Positions 1 to 9,249 of a DNA stretch of 64,000 nucleotides are shown piece after piece. Made by a program: the position numbers and the translations under genes. Each line of letters starts with the position of its first letter. Position 1 is the stretch's first letter. The notes under the pieces were generated by a model. It saw nothing but the letters and a program-made list of their open reading frames with translations, searched no databases and had not been told where the DNA came from. The DNA is taken from assembly GCF_013337685.1 (NCBI RefSeq), contig NZ_SUQN01000010.1:56514-120513 (forward strand), read 5' to 3'. Source of the stretch: Citrobacter gillenii (GTDB taxonomy: Bacteria > Pseudomonadota > Gammaproteobacteria > Enterobacterales > Enterobacteriaceae).

Positions 1-598
1 GGATGTAATATTCGTCGTAGCCGGAGAGTACGGCAAAATCTTTGCGTACAGCGCGGGTGGTCTGAATCATACTGCGGGTATGGGACTGGCAGTCCACGGT
101 GTCTTTGATACCGGCGAAGTTCGGGAATTCCCCGGCCAGGGTAGCAACCAGCTCAGGTGTTAAATCACAGCCGGTACGGGCCGGGAAGTTATAGGCAAAC
201 CATTGACCGCTGAGTTGTTGCCCTAACTGGCGGAAGTAGCTCAGCAGCTGCGTTGCCGTTTGTCCGTAATAGTAAGGTGGCAGGATCATGACGGCATCGT
301 ATCCCGCGTGATACGCTTCCTGCGCCATCAGTAGCACATCATTCTGGCAGGTGGATGAGACGTTGGCGACCATCTTCAGCGAGCTCATAGCTCGGGCTTC
401 ACGGATCAACTGCAGCCTTTCGTCGAGCGTAAAGGAGGCAAATTCCCCAATGCTTCCCATCAGCAAAATAACGTCGATCTGTGCCTCGGTAAGGCGTTTG
501 AGATGCTGGCTCAGACCGTTGAAATCGATCTTGCCGTCATTGTCCATTGGCGTAATGGAAGGACACCAGACGCCAGCAAATTGCGATTGACCCGTCAC
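1..598 (-). CDS. DapA-family (class I) aldolase, N-terminal 199 codons, cut by window edge
   Basis: The reading frame runs leftward off the window. It starts at GTG 598, preceded by AAGGAG eight bases upstream. It resembles the dihydrodipicolinate synthase / N-acetylneuraminate lyase superfamily, whose TIM-barrel enzymes cleave or join pyruvate-derived keto acids through a lysine Schiff base. Visible landmarks are the G-S-I-G-E loop at residues 48-52 (usual family form G-T-T-G-E), the Tyr of Y-N-F-P-A-R at 136 and the Schiff-base Lys of G-I-K-D-T at 165. The second loop Thr is Ile here, which argues against true DapA and fits a sugar-acid or other keto-acid aldolase. E. coli K-12 has no such gene next to yiiM. 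The substrate cannot be told from sequence, and the downstream partner lies outside the window. Confidence 0.85.
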   Translation of the reverse strand, partial: MTGQSQFAGVWCPSITPMDNDGKIDFNGLSQHLKRLTEAQIDVILLMGSIGEFASFTLDERLQLIREARAMSSLKMVANVSSTCQNDVLLMAQEAYHAGYDAVMILPPYYYGQTATQLLSYFRQLGQQLSGQWFAYNFPARTGCDLTPELVATLAGEFPNFAGIKDTVDCQSHTRSMIQTTRAVRKDFAVLSGYDEYYI

Positions 599-750
599 GT
601 TGTCGACTCCTTAATTGAAATGTTGTTTCAAAACCAACTTACATTGATAGCATGTGTCCCTACGTTTCACACCAACCGTGCTCTCATTTTGAGCGAATAG
701 GGTAGAATAAATAGGGTGTAATGGGGAAAAGTTATCGGGAGAGGGAACAG

Positions 751-1425
751 ATGCGATATCCGGTTGATGTATTTGCAGGCAAGATTCGGGATTACACGGG
801 AAGCCGCCCCAGTGCGATTGCGAAAGTTCAGGTCGATGGCGAGCTGATGCTGACCGAATTAGGGTTGGCAGGGGATGAACAGGCAGAAACGAAAATTCAC
901 GGTGGGCCGGACCGCGCGCTGTGCCATTATCCGCGTGAACACTACCTACACTGGCGACAGGCTTTTCCTGAACAGGCAGAGTTGTTTGTCGCGCCCGCTT
1001 TTGGCGAGAACCTGTCAACGCAGGGCATGACGGAAGAGAATGTTTTTATTGGTGATATCTTCCAGTGGGGTGAGGCGCTGATTCAGGTCACACAGCCACG
1101 CTCGCCGTGTTTTAAGCTGAATTTTCATTTTGCTATTAGCGATATGGCAAGCCAGATGCAGGATGCGGGCAAGACCGGCTGGTTGTGCAGCGTTATCGCA
1201 CCCGGCATGGTATCGGCGGATGCGCCGCTGGTACTGGCGTCTCGTGTGAGTGACGTTAGCGTGCAAGAGGCCATCGCCATTGCCTGGCATATGCCGTTTG
1301 ATGACGACCAGTATCACCGTTTGCTGTCGGCGGCGGGGCTGTCAAAGAGCTGGACCAGAACCATGCAGAAACGCCGCTTAAGCGGCAAGATCGAAGATAA
1401 TTCGCGGAGATTGTGGGGAAAATAA
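751..1425 (+). CDS. yiiM: YiiM, MOSC-domain molybdenum-cofactor protein (6-N-hydroxylaminopurine resistance)
   Basis: A 224-aa protein, the length of E. coli YiiM. The start at 751 (M-R-Y-P-V-D-V) follows GAGAGGGAACAG, a good ribosome site; an in-frame ATG at 721 would add ten residues not found in the family. It is one MOSC domain. The Cys in P-R-S-P-C-F-K-L (about residue 123) is the expected molybdenum-cofactor ligand, and H-G-G-P-D-R-A-L-C-H-Y matches the conserved family core. In E. coli YiiM and YcbX detoxify N-hydroxylated base analogues. It stands alone, divergent from the aldolase and convergent with cpxA, with a REP element between it and cpxA. Confidence 0.95.
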   Translation: MRYPVDVFAGKIRDYTGSRPSAIAKVQVDGELMLTELGLAGDEQAETKIHGGPDRALCHYPREHYLHWRQAFPEQAELFVAPAFGENLSTQGMTEENVFIGDIFQWGEALIQVTQPRSPCFKLNFHFAISDMASQMQDAGKTGWLCSVIAPGMVSADAPLVLASRVSDVSVQEAIAIAWHMPFDDDQYHRLLSAAGLSKSWTRTMQKRRLSGKIEDNSRRLWGK

Positions 1426-1440
1426 GGCGATTATTGAACC

Positions 1441-1478
1441 TGTAGGCCGGATAAGATGCGTTAGCATCGTCATCCGGC
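1441..1478. repeat. REP element
   Basis: An imperfect palindrome with the GTAGGCCGGATAAG / CATCCGGC arms typical of enterobacterial REP sequences. It lies between the convergent yiiM and cpxA genes. Its role is unproven; such elements often stabilise 3' ends or bind gyrase. Confidence 0.9.
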
Positions 1479-1491
1479 GCAACAGGCACAA

Positions 1492-2865
1492 TTACGCACG
1501 TTTATACAGTGGCAGCCAGAGCACCAGGCGCAGACCACCCAATGGGCTGTCTTCGGCCTTGACCCAGCCACGATGCTGCTGAATAGCGGTTTCAACAATT
1601 GCCAGACCCAGACCAGTACCGCCAGATTCGCGATCGCGCGCTTCATCGGTACGATAGAACGGACGGAAAATCTGTTCTCTGTCTTCGGGGCTCACGCCCG
1701 GACCATCATCGTCCACGGTGATGGTAATCCCGTCTTTATCCACCGCGAAGCCCACTTCAATCCTGGTGTGTGAGTAGCGCAGGGCGTTGCGAACAATGTT
1801 CTCCAGCGCACTTTCCAGCGTATTCGGGTTACCGTACAGCGGCCACGGCCCTGGCGGGAAGTTAACTGTGAACGATTTGCCCATCTGCTCGGCTTCAAAG
1901 GCGGCGTTATCCAGCACGTCACCCCACAGGTGATTCGCCTTCACGGTTTCACTGACTAGCGCGTTTTTCTGCTGATTGCGCGACATGACCAGCAGATCGT
2001 TGATCATGCTGTCCAGTCGATGCGCTTCCATTTCAATACGCTCCAGCTCTTTGCTCTCGCCGCTACGACGGCGCAGCAGCGCGGTCCCCAGTTGCAGACG
2101 CGTTAACGGCGTTCTCAACTCGTGAGAGATGTCCGACAGCAGGCGTTGCTGTGAGGTCATCATGCGTTCCAGCGCCGTCACCATCTGGTTAAAGCTGGCA
2201 CCTGCCGCCAGGAATTCTTGCGGACCGGCTTCCAGTTCAGGATGCTGACGCAGGTTACCCTGTGCCACTTCATCCGCCGCATTTTTTAGCTTACGTGCCG
2301 GTTTTGCCAGACTCCAGGCCAGCCAAAGCAGCAACGGAGAGCTGACTAACATGGTCACGATCAGCAGTAACAGCGGTCGGTCAAACAGCAGGTTGATGAA
2401 GTCAGATTGTGAACTGCTGGCAGGCCGAATGAGGTACAGTTGGTAGTTATCTTCGCCATCTCTGACGGAGAAAGGCCCAACCATTTCAACACGACCGTAT
2501 TTTTTCTTTTGCGGATGATCGGCGTTATCGGCCTGACCAATAAAGTTACGAATGATCTGCATTTCGTTGCGTTCTGCGCCGATCACGCGTCCTTCCGTCG
2601 TAACAAGTAATAACCGCTGTCCCGGCGGCGCCCACTTGTCTATCGCACGAAACAAGCGACGCCACCACATCAAATCGTTGGGCGGATCGTTCGCCAGTTC
2701 AGCTTCAACGTGCTGCTCAATCATCAACCCCTGGCGCTGTTCGCTATCCAGTAGCTCGGTCATCTGGCGTGAGTCGAGCTTGGGTAACATCAGCACCAGC
2801 ATCAGCACCAGTGCCAGCGTTAACCAGAAGATGGCAAAGATGCGTGCGGTTAAACTTCCTATCAT
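1492..2865 (-). CDS. cpxA: CpxA, envelope-stress sensor histidine kinase/phosphatase
   Basis: 457 aa, identical in length to E. coli CpxA. This inner-membrane sensor detects misfolded periplasmic and inner-membrane protein and phosphorylates CpxR. The order is an N-terminal membrane segment (about residues 8-28), a periplasmic sensor domain, a second membrane segment (about 163-185), HAMP, the H-box S-D-I-S-H-E-L-R-T-P-L (phospho-acceptor His about 248), and an ATPase domain with D-D-D-G-P-G-V and G-G-T-G-L-G-L-A motifs. The start ATG overlaps the cpxR stop by four bases (ATGA), so the two genes are translationally coupled. CpxP, encoded divergently, is the known periplasmic inhibitor of CpxA. 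Confidence 0.98.
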   Translation of the reverse strand: MIGSLTARIFAIFWLTLALVLMLVLMLPKLDSRQMTELLDSEQRQGLMIEQHVEAELANDPPNDLMWWRRLFRAIDKWAPPGQRLLLVTTEGRVIGAERNEMQIIRNFIGQADNADHPQKKKYGRVEMVGPFSVRDGEDNYQLYLIRPASSSQSDFINLLFDRPLLLLIVTMLVSSPLLLWLAWSLAKPARKLKNAADEVAQGNLRQHPELEAGPQEFLAAGASFNQMVTALERMMTSQQRLLSDISHELRTPLTRLQLGTALLRRRSGESKELERIEMEAHRLDSMINDLLVMSRNQQKNALVSETVKANHLWGDVLDNAAFEAEQMGKSFTVNFPPGPWPLYGNPNTLESALENIVRNALRYSHTRIEVGFAVDKDGITITVDDDGPGVSPEDREQIFRPFYRTDEARDRESGGTGLGLAIVETAIQQHRGWVKAEDSPLGGLRLVLWLPLYKRA

Positions 2866-3560
2866 GAAGCGGAGACCATCAGATAGCCGCGACCGCGCAG
2901 GGTTTTAAACCACGGGTGCCCGTCTTTACGCTCCGGCAGCTTACGACGCAGGTTCGAGATATGCATGTCGATAGCACGATCGAACGGTGTCAGACGTTTG
3001 CCCAGCACTTCCTGGCTTAAATGTTCACGAGAAACCACCTGGCCGAGATGCTGCGCCAGCAAATACAGCAGGGTGAATTCGGTACCGGTTAACTCCAGGG
3101 TTTGCCCGTCAAAGCTGGCTTCCTGGCGACCTGGATTGAGGCTTAACGCATCCACTTCCAGCGTCGGCGAGCCGTTATCGCTGTTCTGCTGCTGTTCGCT
3201 CCAGTGGGAGCGGCGCAGAATGGCGCGGATACGCGCGACCAGTTCGCGGTCGTTAAACGGTTTGGGTAAATAATCGTCCGCGCCCAGCTCAAGGCCGAGT
3301 ACGCGATCCAGTTCGCTGCCGCGGGCGGTCAGCATGATTACGGGGGTCTGGTGTGTCTGGCGAAGTGCTTTCAGTGTATCAATGCCGTTTTTCTTCGGCA
3401 TCATGACGTCGAGCAAAAGTAAATCGATGCTGTCATCCAGAAGCTCCAGTGCCTGCTCCCCATCATGGGCAACCAGCACATCGAAACCTTCCATTTCGAG
3501 CAGCTCCTTTAACAGGGATGTCAGCTCTCGGTCATCATCAACTAGCAGTATTTTATTCAT
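2862..3560 (-). CDS. cpxR: CpxR, OmpR-family response regulator
   Basis: 232 aa. It has an N-terminal receiver domain with acidic pocket D-D-D at residues 8-10, phospho-acceptor Asp51 (L-L-L-L-D-V-M-M-P) and the conserved Lys of L-P-K-P-F, followed by an OmpR/PhoB winged-helix DNA-binding domain ending in R-G-R-G-Y. Phosphorylated CpxR binds direct repeats of GTAAA spaced by five bases. A perfect match lies in the cpxR-cpxP intergenic region, consistent with autoregulation and induction of cpxP. It is the first gene of the cpxRA operon. Confidence 0.98.
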   Translation of the reverse strand: MNKILLVDDDRELTSLLKELLEMEGFDVLVAHDGEQALELLDDSIDLLLLDVMMPKKNGIDTLKALRQTHQTPVIMLTARGSELDRVLGLELGADDYLPKPFNDRELVARIRAILRRSHWSEQQQNSDNGSPTLEVDALSLNPGRQEASFDGQTLELTGTEFTLLYLLAQHLGQVVSREHLSQEVLGKRLTPFDRAIDMHISNLRRKLPERKDGHPWFKTLRGRGYLMVSAS

Positions 3561-3615
3561 TTTTTACGTACCTCCGAGGCAGAAATTACGACATCAGGCG
3601 GCGCTAATCTATGAC

Positions 3616-3630
3616 TTTACGTTGTTTTAC
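3616..3630 (-). promoter_or_regulatory. CpxR binding box
   Basis: Read on the minus strand the site is GTAAA-ACAAC-GTAAA, an exact fit to the CpxR consensus GTAAA-N5-GTAAA. It sits between the divergent cpxR and cpxP genes, about 55 bases upstream of cpxR and 80 upstream of cpxP, where it can serve both. Confidence 0.85.
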
Positions 3631-3710
3631 ACCCCCTGACGCATGTTTGCAGCCCGAATCGTAAACTGTCTCTCGTTGAATCGCGACAGAAAAGATTTTG
3701 GGAGCAAGTG

Positions 3711-4211
3711 ATGGGCAAAGTTACCGCTGCCGTCATGGCCTCAACGCTGGCACTCAGTACGTTTAGCCATGCAGCTGAAGTCGTCACAGGCGATCACTGG
3801 CACCTGGGTGAAAGCTCTTCGCAACGTAATGCGCAGAGCCACATGTTTGACGGTATCAGTTTAACCGAACATCAACGTCAACAGATGCGAGATTTAATGC
3901 AGCAGGCCAGACATGAGCAGCCTCCTGTTAATGTTAGCGAAATGGAGACAATGCATCGTCTTGTCACCGCAGAGAATTTTGATGAAAGCGCTGTGCGCGC
4001 TCAGGCAGAAAAGATGGCACAACAGCAGGTTGCCCGCCAGGTTGAAATCGCCAAGGTCCGCAACCAGATGTATCGCCTGTTAACGCCCGAGCAGCAAGCG
4101 GTTTTAAATGAGAAACATGAACAACGAATGGAGCAGCTGCGCGATGTCGCGCAATGGCAGAAAAGCTCATCGTTGAATTTATTGAGTAGTAGCAACTCAC
4201 GTTCCCAGTAG
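3711..4211 (+). CDS. cpxP: CpxP, periplasmic inhibitor/adaptor of the Cpx system
   Basis: 166 aa with an N-terminal signal peptide ending near S-H-A-A. The mature part is the helical Spy/CpxP fold with two L-T-x-x-Q repeats (L-T-E-H-Q-R-Q-Q and L-T-P-E-Q-Q-A). CpxP damps CpxA and delivers misfolded proteins such as P-pili subunits to DegP. ATG 3711 is preferred over the in-frame GTG at 3708 because the GGGAG ribosome site is six bases from it and E. coli CpxP is also 166 aa. It is divergent from cpxRA, and its 3' end carries the CpxQ sRNA. Confidence 0.97.
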   Translation: MGKVTAAVMASTLALSTFSHAAEVVTGDHWHLGESSSQRNAQSHMFDGISLTEHQRQQMRDLMQQARHEQPPVNVSEMETMHRLVTAENFDESAVRAQAEKMAQQQVARQVEIAKVRNQMYRLLTPEQQAVLNEKHEQRMEQLRDVAQWQKSSSLNLLSSSNSRSQ

Positions 4212-4219
4212 TAACCCTG

Positions 4220-4277
4220 TTTTCCTTGCCATAGACACCATCCCTGTCTTCCCCCACATGATGTGGGGGTTTTTTTT
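4220..4277 (+). ncRNA. cpxQ: CpxQ, Hfq-dependent sRNA from the cpxP 3' UTR
   Basis: The segment just after the cpxP stop begins with a U-rich start, continues through ATAGACACC and ends in a strong terminator with eight T. This matches the CpxQ sRNA described in Salmonella, which RNase E releases from cpxP mRNA and which represses inner-membrane protein mRNAs during envelope stress. Assignment rests on position and remembered sequence; the exact 5' end is inferred. Confidence 0.8.
4251..4277 (+). terminator. Rho-independent terminator of cpxP/CpxQ
   Basis: CCCCCAC, loop ATGAT, GTGGGGG, then a run of eight T. Confidence 0.92.
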
Positions 4278-4358
4278 GCCCAAAATTTGACACTTTCTTA
4301 TTGCCTGACTGTTTTAGTTCATCCGTTATACTAGCGGCATATCCTGATGGGAGTGCTT

Positions 4359-5261
4359 ATGAATCAAACTTATGGGCGGCTGGTGAGCCGGGCGGCTATC
4401 GCGGCGACCGTGATGGCTTCGCTGTTACTTTTGATCAAAATTTTTGCGTGGTGGTACACCGGGTCGGTGAGTATTCTGGCTGCACTGGTGGACTCTTTGG
4501 TCGATATTGCCGCGTCGTTAACCAATTTGCTGGTGGTGCGCTATTCCTTACAGCCAGCCGATGATGAACACACGTTCGGGCACGGGAAAGCAGAATCGCT
4601 GGCGGCGCTGGCGCAAAGTATGTTTATTTCTGGCTCGGCGCTGTTCTTATTTTTGACAGGCATTCAGCATCTTGTTCAACCGACGCCGATGAAAGATCCG
4701 GGCGTTGGGGTAATCGTCACCGTCATTGCGTTAATTTGTACTATCATACTGGTCACGTTTCAGCGTTGGGTCGTTAAGCGTACGCAAAGTCAGGCCGTTC
4801 GGGCAGATATGCTTCATTATCAGTCTGATGTTATGATGAACGGCGCTATTCTCGTCGCGCTTGGTCTGGCCTGGTACGGTTGGCATCGTGCGGATGCCTT
4901 GTTTGCGCTCGGGATTGGCATCTATATTCTATATAGCGCATTGCGTATGGGCTACGAGGCGGTGCAATCCTTGCTGGATCGCGCCTTGCCCGATGAAGAA
5001 CGTCAGGAAATTATTGATATAGTGACGTCATGGCCAGGAGTCAGCGGCGCTCACGATCTTCGCACGCGGCAGTCAGGGCCGACCCGCTTTATTCAGATTC
5101 ATTTGGAAATGGAAGATAATCTGCCGCTCGTTCAGGCGCATTTAGTGGCTGAACAGGTTGAGCAGGCGATTTTGCGGCGTTTCCCGGGATCGGATGTGAT
5201 TATTCATCAGGATCCCTGTTCAGTCGTACCCAAGGAAGGCAAGATGTTTGAGCTTTCATAA
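4359..5261 (+). CDS. fieF: FieF (YiiP), cation-diffusion-facilitator Zn2+/Fe2+ exporter
   Basis: 300 aa, the E. coli length. This CDF-family antiporter of the inner membrane exports zinc and ferrous iron in exchange for protons. Six membrane helices are followed by a cytoplasmic C-terminal domain. The transport-site ligands are visible: D45 and D49 in D-S-L-V-D, and H153 and D157 in H-Y-Q-S-D. Start 4359 (M-N-Q-T-Y-G) lies five bases after GGGAG; the upstream in-frame ATG at 4347 overlaps that ribosome site and is rejected. It is followed by pfkA and separated from cpxP by the CpxQ terminator. Confidence 0.96.
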   Translation: MNQTYGRLVSRAAIAATVMASLLLLIKIFAWWYTGSVSILAALVDSLVDIAASLTNLLVVRYSLQPADDEHTFGHGKAESLAALAQSMFISGSALFLFLTGIQHLVQPTPMKDPGVGVIVTVIALICTIILVTFQRWVVKRTQSQAVRADMLHYQSDVMMNGAILVALGLAWYGWHRADALFALGIGIYILYSALRMGYEAVQSLLDRALPDEERQEIIDIVTSWPGVSGAHDLRTRQSGPTRFIQIHLEMEDNLPLVQAHLVAEQVEQAILRRFPGSDVIIHQDPCSVVPKEGKMFELS

Positions 5262-5324
5262 TTCGTTGTAAAAAAGTGAGCAGGGCCAGCATTTTGTGTA
5301 TAAATTACCACCGTTTGGCCTGAC

Positions 5325-5338
5325 CTGAATCAATTCAG
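5325..5338. promoter_or_regulatory. Cra (FruR) operator of pfkA
   Basis: CTGAAT-CA-ATTCAG is a palindrome matching the Cra half-site TGAAT..ATTCA. It lies just upstream of a TATACT -10 element (5353-5358), where Cra binding would overlap the -35 region and repress pfkA under gluconeogenic conditions, as known in E. coli. Confidence 0.75.
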
Positions 5339-5352
5339 CAGGAAGTGATTGT

Positions 5353-5358
5353 TATACT
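5353..5358 (+). promoter_or_regulatory. Probable pfkA promoter -10 element
   Basis: TATACT about 88 bases upstream of the pfkA start and 14 bases after the Cra palindrome. No good -35 match is seen at 17 bases. Confidence 0.5.
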
Positions 5359-5445
5359 ATCTGCATATTCGTTGGATCGTTTCGATATGCGGAATCGACT
5401 TCCGGCAGCAGATTTCATTTTGCATTCCAAAGTTCAGAGGTAGTC

Positions 5446-6408
5446 ATGATTAAGAAAATCGGTGTGTTGACAAGCGGCGGTGATGCGCCGGGCATGAACG
5501 CAGCAATCCGTGGTGTTGTACGTGCAGCGTTGACGGAAGGACTGGAAGTCATGGGGATCCATGATGGCTACCTGGGTTTGTATGAAGACCGTATGGTTCA
5601 GCTCGACCGTTATAGCGTGTCCGACATGATCAACCGTGGCGGTACTTTCCTCGGTTCTGCTCGCTTCCCGGAATTCCGCGACGAAAACGTGCGCGCTGTG
5701 GCTATCGAAAACCTGAAGAAGCGTGGGATTGACGCCCTGGTTGTTATCGGTGGTGACGGTTCCTACTTGGGTGCAAAACGTCTGACTGAAATGGGTTTCC
5801 CGTGCATTGGCCTGCCGGGTACTATCGACAACGATATTAAAGGCACCGACTACACTATCGGCTACTTCACCGCACTGGGTACCGTGGTAGAAGCGATTGA
5901 CCGTCTGCGTGACACCTCTTCTTCTCACCAGCGTATCTCTATCGTTGAAGTGATGGGGCGCTACTGTGGTGACCTGACTCTGGCGGCAGCAATTGCCGGT
6001 GGCTGCGAATTCGTCGTCGTTCCGGAAGTTGAATTCAGCCGTGACGATCTGGTCGCTGAAATCAAAGCTGGCATCGCCAAAGGTAAGAAACACGCGATTG
6101 TGGCGATCACCGAGCACATGTGTGACGTTGATGAACTGGCGCATTACATCGAGAAAGAAACCGGCCGTGAAACGCGCTCAACCGTACTGGGTCACATCCA
6201 GCGTGGTGGTTCCCCGGTGCCTTACGACCGTATTCTGGCATCCCGTATGGGGGCGTATGCCATTGATCTGCTGCTTGAAGGTCATGGCGGTCGCTGCGTC
6301 GGTATTCAGAACGAACAGTTGGTTCACCACGACATCATCGACGCTATCGAGAATATGAAGCGTCCGTTCAAAGGTGACTGGCTGGACTGCGCGAAAAAAC
6401 TGTACTGA
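5446..6408 (+). CDS. pfkA: 6-phosphofructokinase I
   Basis: 320 aa. It phosphorylates fructose 6-phosphate to fructose 1,6-bisphosphate in the committed step of glycolysis and is activated by ADP and inhibited by PEP. Family landmarks are the N-terminal [13 protein letters not shown] nucleotide loop, G-G-D-G-S (residues about 101-105) and the catalytic T-I-D-N-D segment (Asp about 127). Length equals E. coli PfkA. The start at 5446 follows AGAGGT. The gene stands alone, with a Cra palindrome in its promoter and a paired REP element downstream. Confidence 0.98.
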   Translation: MIKKIGVLTSGGDAPGMNAAIRGVVRAALTEGLEVMGIHDGYLGLYEDRMVQLDRYSVSDMINRGGTFLGSARFPEFRDENVRAVAIENLKKRGIDALVVIGGDGSYLGAKRLTEMGFPCIGLPGTIDNDIKGTDYTIGYFTALGTVVEAIDRLRDTSSSHQRISIVEVMGRYCGDLTLAAAIAGGCEFVVVPEVEFSRDDLVAEIKAGIAKGKKHAIVAITEHMCDVDELAHYIEKETGRETRSTVLGHIQRGGSPVPYDRILASRMGAYAIDLLLEGHGGRCVGIQNEQLVHHDIIDAIENMKRPFKGDWLDCAKKLY

Positions 6409-6414
6409 TTGCAA

Positions 6415-6491
6415 TTGCCGGATGGCGGCTTGCGCCTTATCCGGCCTACATGAGCAAATCGTAGGCCTGATAAGCGTAGCGCCATCAGGCA
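6415..6491. repeat. Paired REP elements (BIME)
   Basis: Two inverted REP units: 6415-6449 with TTGCCGGATGGCGGC / TTATCCGGCCTAC arms, and 6460-6491 in the opposite orientation with GTAGGCCTGATAAGC. They lie between pfkA and sbp. Confidence 0.9.
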
Positions 6492-6607
6492 AAAATCCGA
6501 CTCCATATATTCCCCCACGTTATAGCAAATCTTTTTTTATTCTTTAAAGTTTGGATCGCTTTCTGGCACGCTCTGCTCATCACAACATTAAATAAGAGAG
6601 CTGGGCG

Positions 6608-7597
6608 ATGAACAAATGGGGCGTAGGGTTAACATTATTGCTGGCATCGACCAGCGTTCTGGCAAAGGATATTCAGTTACTTAACGTATCGTACGATCCA
6701 ACGCGTGAGCTGTACGAACAGTACAACAAAGCCTTCGCGGCGCACTGGAAACAGGAAACGGGCGATAACGTGGTGATCCGCCAGTCACATGGTGGCTCCG
6801 GTAAACAGGCAACCTCAGTTATCAACGGTATCGAAGCCGATGTGGTTACCCTGGCGTTGGCCTATGACGTGGACGCCATTGCTGAGCGTGGCCGTATCGA
6901 TAAAAACTGGATTAAACGCCTGCCGGACAACTCTGCACCTTACACCTCCACCATCGTCTTCCTGGTGCGCAAAGGCAATCCAAAGCAGATTCATGACTGG
7001 AACGATCTGGTTAAACCGGGTGTGTCAGTCATTACGCCAAACCCGAAAAGCTCCGGCGGGGCACGCTGGAACTATCTGGCGGCATGGGGTTACGCCCTGC
7101 ACCACAACAACAACGATCAGGCCAAAGCTCAGGACTTCGTCAAAGCTCTGTTTAAAAACGTGGAAGTGCTGGATTCCGGCGCGCGCGGCTCTACCAATAC
7201 CTTTGTTGAACGCGGAATTGGCGATGTGCTGATCGCGTGGGAAAACGAAGCGCTGCTGGCGACGAACGAACTGGGTAAAGACAAGTTTGAGATCGTCACG
7301 CCAAGCGAATCTATTCTCGCAGAACCGACCGTGTCTATTGTCGACAAAGTGGTAGAAAAGAAAGACAGTAAAGTAGTGGCCGAAGCCTACCTGAAGTATC
7401 TCTATTCTCCGCAAGGTCAGGAAATTGCGGCGAAAAACTATTACCGCCCGCGTGATGCTGACGTGGCGAAGAAATACGAAAATGCCTTTCCGAAGCTGAA
7501 GTTGTTCACCATCGACGACGAGTTTGGTGGCTGGACCAAAGCGCAGAAAGAGCACTTCTCTAACGGCGGTACGTTTGACCAAATCAGTAAACGCTAA
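6608..7597 (+). CDS. sbp: Sbp, periplasmic sulfate-binding protein
   Basis: 329 aa with a signal peptide [19 protein letters not shown] before K-D-I-Q. This soluble receptor delivers sulfate to the CysTWA (CysUWA) ABC transporter encoded elsewhere; CysP is the thiosulfate-preferring paralogue. The conserved S-H-G-G-S-G-K-Q segment and [10 protein letters not shown] are sulfate-contact regions. Start 6608 follows AAGAGAG. In E. coli it is controlled by CysB; no convincing CysB motif could be identified by eye. It ends in its own terminator. Confidence 0.97.
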   Translation: MNKWGVGLTLLLASTSVLAKDIQLLNVSYDPTRELYEQYNKAFAAHWKQETGDNVVIRQSHGGSGKQATSVINGIEADVVTLALAYDVDAIAERGRIDKNWIKRLPDNSAPYTSTIVFLVRKGNPKQIHDWNDLVKPGVSVITPNPKSSGGARWNYLAAWGYALHHNNNDQAKAQDFVKALFKNVEVLDSGARGSTNTFVERGIGDVLIAWENEALLATNELGKDKFEIVTPSESILAEPTVSIVDKVVEKKDSKVVAEAYLKYLYSPQGQEIAAKNYYRPRDADVAKKYENAFPKLKLFTIDDEFGGWTKAQKEHFSNGGTFDQISKR

Positions 7598-7615
7598 CGC
7601 AGATGTGTTTGCAGG

Positions 7616-7645
7616 CCCGGTGGCATAACGCGACCGGGTTTTTTT
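7616..7645 (+). terminator. sbp terminator
   Basis: CCCGGT, loop region, ACCGGG, then a run of seven T, 19 bases after the stop codon. Confidence 0.88.
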
Positions 7646-7700
7646 ATTTGTCATCATTTTACGTTACGCTTACCCTTCAATGGGATACAGGAAACGCGTA

Positions 7701-8462
7701 ATGAAAAAAGCAGGCTATTTTTTACTGGTGGTGATGATTATCGCTGCCGCTGCGGGCATAGGTTACTGGAAACTCAACGGTAACCCGGATGCATTACGCC
7801 AGATTGTTCTTGAGCAATGCCTGCCGAACCAGCTGCAACGGCATAACCCTGCGCCGTGTGCGGAGGTGAAACCGGATGCCGGGTATGTGGTGTTCAAAGA
7901 CCGTAACGGCCCTCTGCAATACTTATTGATGCCCACTTACCGCATTAACGGCACGGAAAGCCCGCTGCTGTTGCAATCAGGCACGCCGAATTTTTTCTGG
8001 CTCGCCTGGCAAGCGCGCGGTTTTATGAGCCAAAAATACGGCCAGGAAATTCCTGATAAAGCGGTATCACTCACGATCAACTCGCCGTCTGGCCGCACGC
8101 AAAACCATTTCCACATTCATATCTCTTGCCTGCGTCCTGACGTTAGAACGCAACTGGATGACAATATGGCGAAAATCAGCACCCGCTGGCTGCCTTTGCC
8201 GGGGGGATTACGTGGGCACGAGTATCTGGCGCGCCGCGTGACGGAAAACGAACTGGCACAGCGCAGCCCGTTTATGATGCTGGCGGAAGAGGTGCCGGAT
8301 GCGCGTGATCATATGGGGCGCTATGCGCTGGCGATGGTGCGTCAGAGCGATGAGTCCTTTGTCCTGCTGGCGACCCAGCGCGATCTGCTGTCGCTGAATC
8401 TCGCCTCCGCCGAGGAAATTCAGGATCACGACTGTAATTTGCTGCATTATTCTGAAAATTGA
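7701..8462 (+). CDS. cdh: CDP-diacylglycerol diphosphatase
   Basis: 253 aa (E. coli Cdh 251). It hydrolyses CDP-diacylglycerol to phosphatidate and CMP at the inner membrane. An N-terminal membrane anchor (about residues 4-22) is followed by the Cdh domain, which carries the HIT-like histidine motif N-H-F-H-I-H-I-S. Start 7701 (M-K-K-A-G) is preceded by AGGAAACGCGTA; an in-frame ATG at 7680 would add seven residues and lacks a ribosome site. In E. coli cdh is followed directly by tpiA; here about 7 kb of accessory genes separate them. Confidence 0.93.
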   Translation: MKKAGYFLLVVMIIAAAAGIGYWKLNGNPDALRQIVLEQCLPNQLQRHNPAPCAEVKPDAGYVVFKDRNGPLQYLLMPTYRINGTESPLLLQSGTPNFFWLAWQARGFMSQKYGQEIPDKAVSLTINSPSGRTQNHFHIHISCLRPDVRTQLDDNMAKISTRWLPLPGGLRGHEYLARRVTENELAQRSPFMMLAEEVPDARDHMGRYALAMVRQSDESFVLLATQRDLLSLNLASAEEIQDHDCNLLHYSEN

Positions 8463-8527
8463 TTCCGTTGAATGAATTCGCTTGTAGTTAGGTATATGAT
8501 GATGACATAAATAAAAAGGGAATTTTC

Positions 8528-9199
8528 ATGTACAAGATATCATTGCCTACAATTTTATTGTTTAGTTACTCTATCGTTACATTCGCAAATGATTTATATG
8601 TAATAGACAAAATTGAATCATCACAACAAAAAGAGACCAGGCTGAATAATTTAAAGTTAACCTGGAAAATATATCAGATCAAACCGGAAGAAAAATTTAC
8701 CTATACCGGGAGCGGTGGTGAAAGCTATCTGTCAGAAATGCAGGTGGTTTATCGTAATTACTCTGCCGAAAGTAACGATTATATTTTTATTTCAGGTGTG
8801 ACTGGAAAAGGTAGTGAACTAAAGCTACCGCCTGAATCTGTCAGAAGGCTTTCAGATCTTGCTAAACAAGGTGCTGACAGCAGAATTAATCACTGGGTGC
8901 TTGAGAAAAGCACGACCTCACCGGCAGTGAAATACTATGGTGATAAATATGATGCGTATCATCAACGTAACATCGACTTTGCCAGGAAGATAATTAATTC
9001 TCATTCTTGCGATACGGTAATGAATGTTGATGTCTATTCTTTTGGTGGAGAGTATTTGAATGCCGTCTGTGGTGACCGAAGGGATATAAAACAGTCACTT
9101 GATGACTATAGAGATAATAAACCATTAGATACTAGTCTTAAGGAAACGTATCTCGTTATGCCTAAAGAACAACGGGATGCGCTTCGTCAGCGTCGTTAA
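8528..9199 (+). CDS. Secreted protein of unknown function, first gene of accessory cassette
   Basis: 223 aa. I do not recognise the family. A signal peptide (residues 1-20, ending V-T-F-A before N-D) predicts export to the periplasm or beyond. The mature part is hydrophilic and rich in Lys, Asp and Tyr, with only two cysteines (161 and 181) that could form one disulphide. No lipobox is seen. The start at 8528 follows AAGGGAA. The coding region is visibly more A/T-rich than neighbouring core genes, suggesting acquisition. It is followed at 50 bases by another exported protein gene and probably belongs to the same transcript. Absent from this place in E. coli K-12. Confidence 0.75.
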   Translation: MYKISLPTILLFSYSIVTFANDLYVIDKIESSQQKETRLNNLKLTWKIYQIKPEEKFTYTGSGGESYLSEMQVVYRNYSAESNDYIFISGVTGKGSELKLPPESVRRLSDLAKQGADSRINHWVLEKSTTSPAVKYYGDKYDAYHQRNIDFARKIINSHSCDTVMNVDVYSFGGEYLNAVCGDRRDIKQSLDDYRDNKPLDTSLKETYLVMPKEQRDALRQRR

Positions 9200-9249
9200 T
9201 GGTTGAACTATTTTAACAAAATATTGCATGGAACTTGAAAGGAAATTCT

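Noticed and set aside
5434..6144. Long open frame on the minus strand across pfkA
   Set aside because: It is the mirror frame of a strongly conserved gene, has no ribosome site and no recognisable protein features.
7680..7700. Upstream ATG extension of cdh
   Set aside because: Adds seven residues before the membrane anchor and lacks a ribosome site; ATG 7701 matches the family start.
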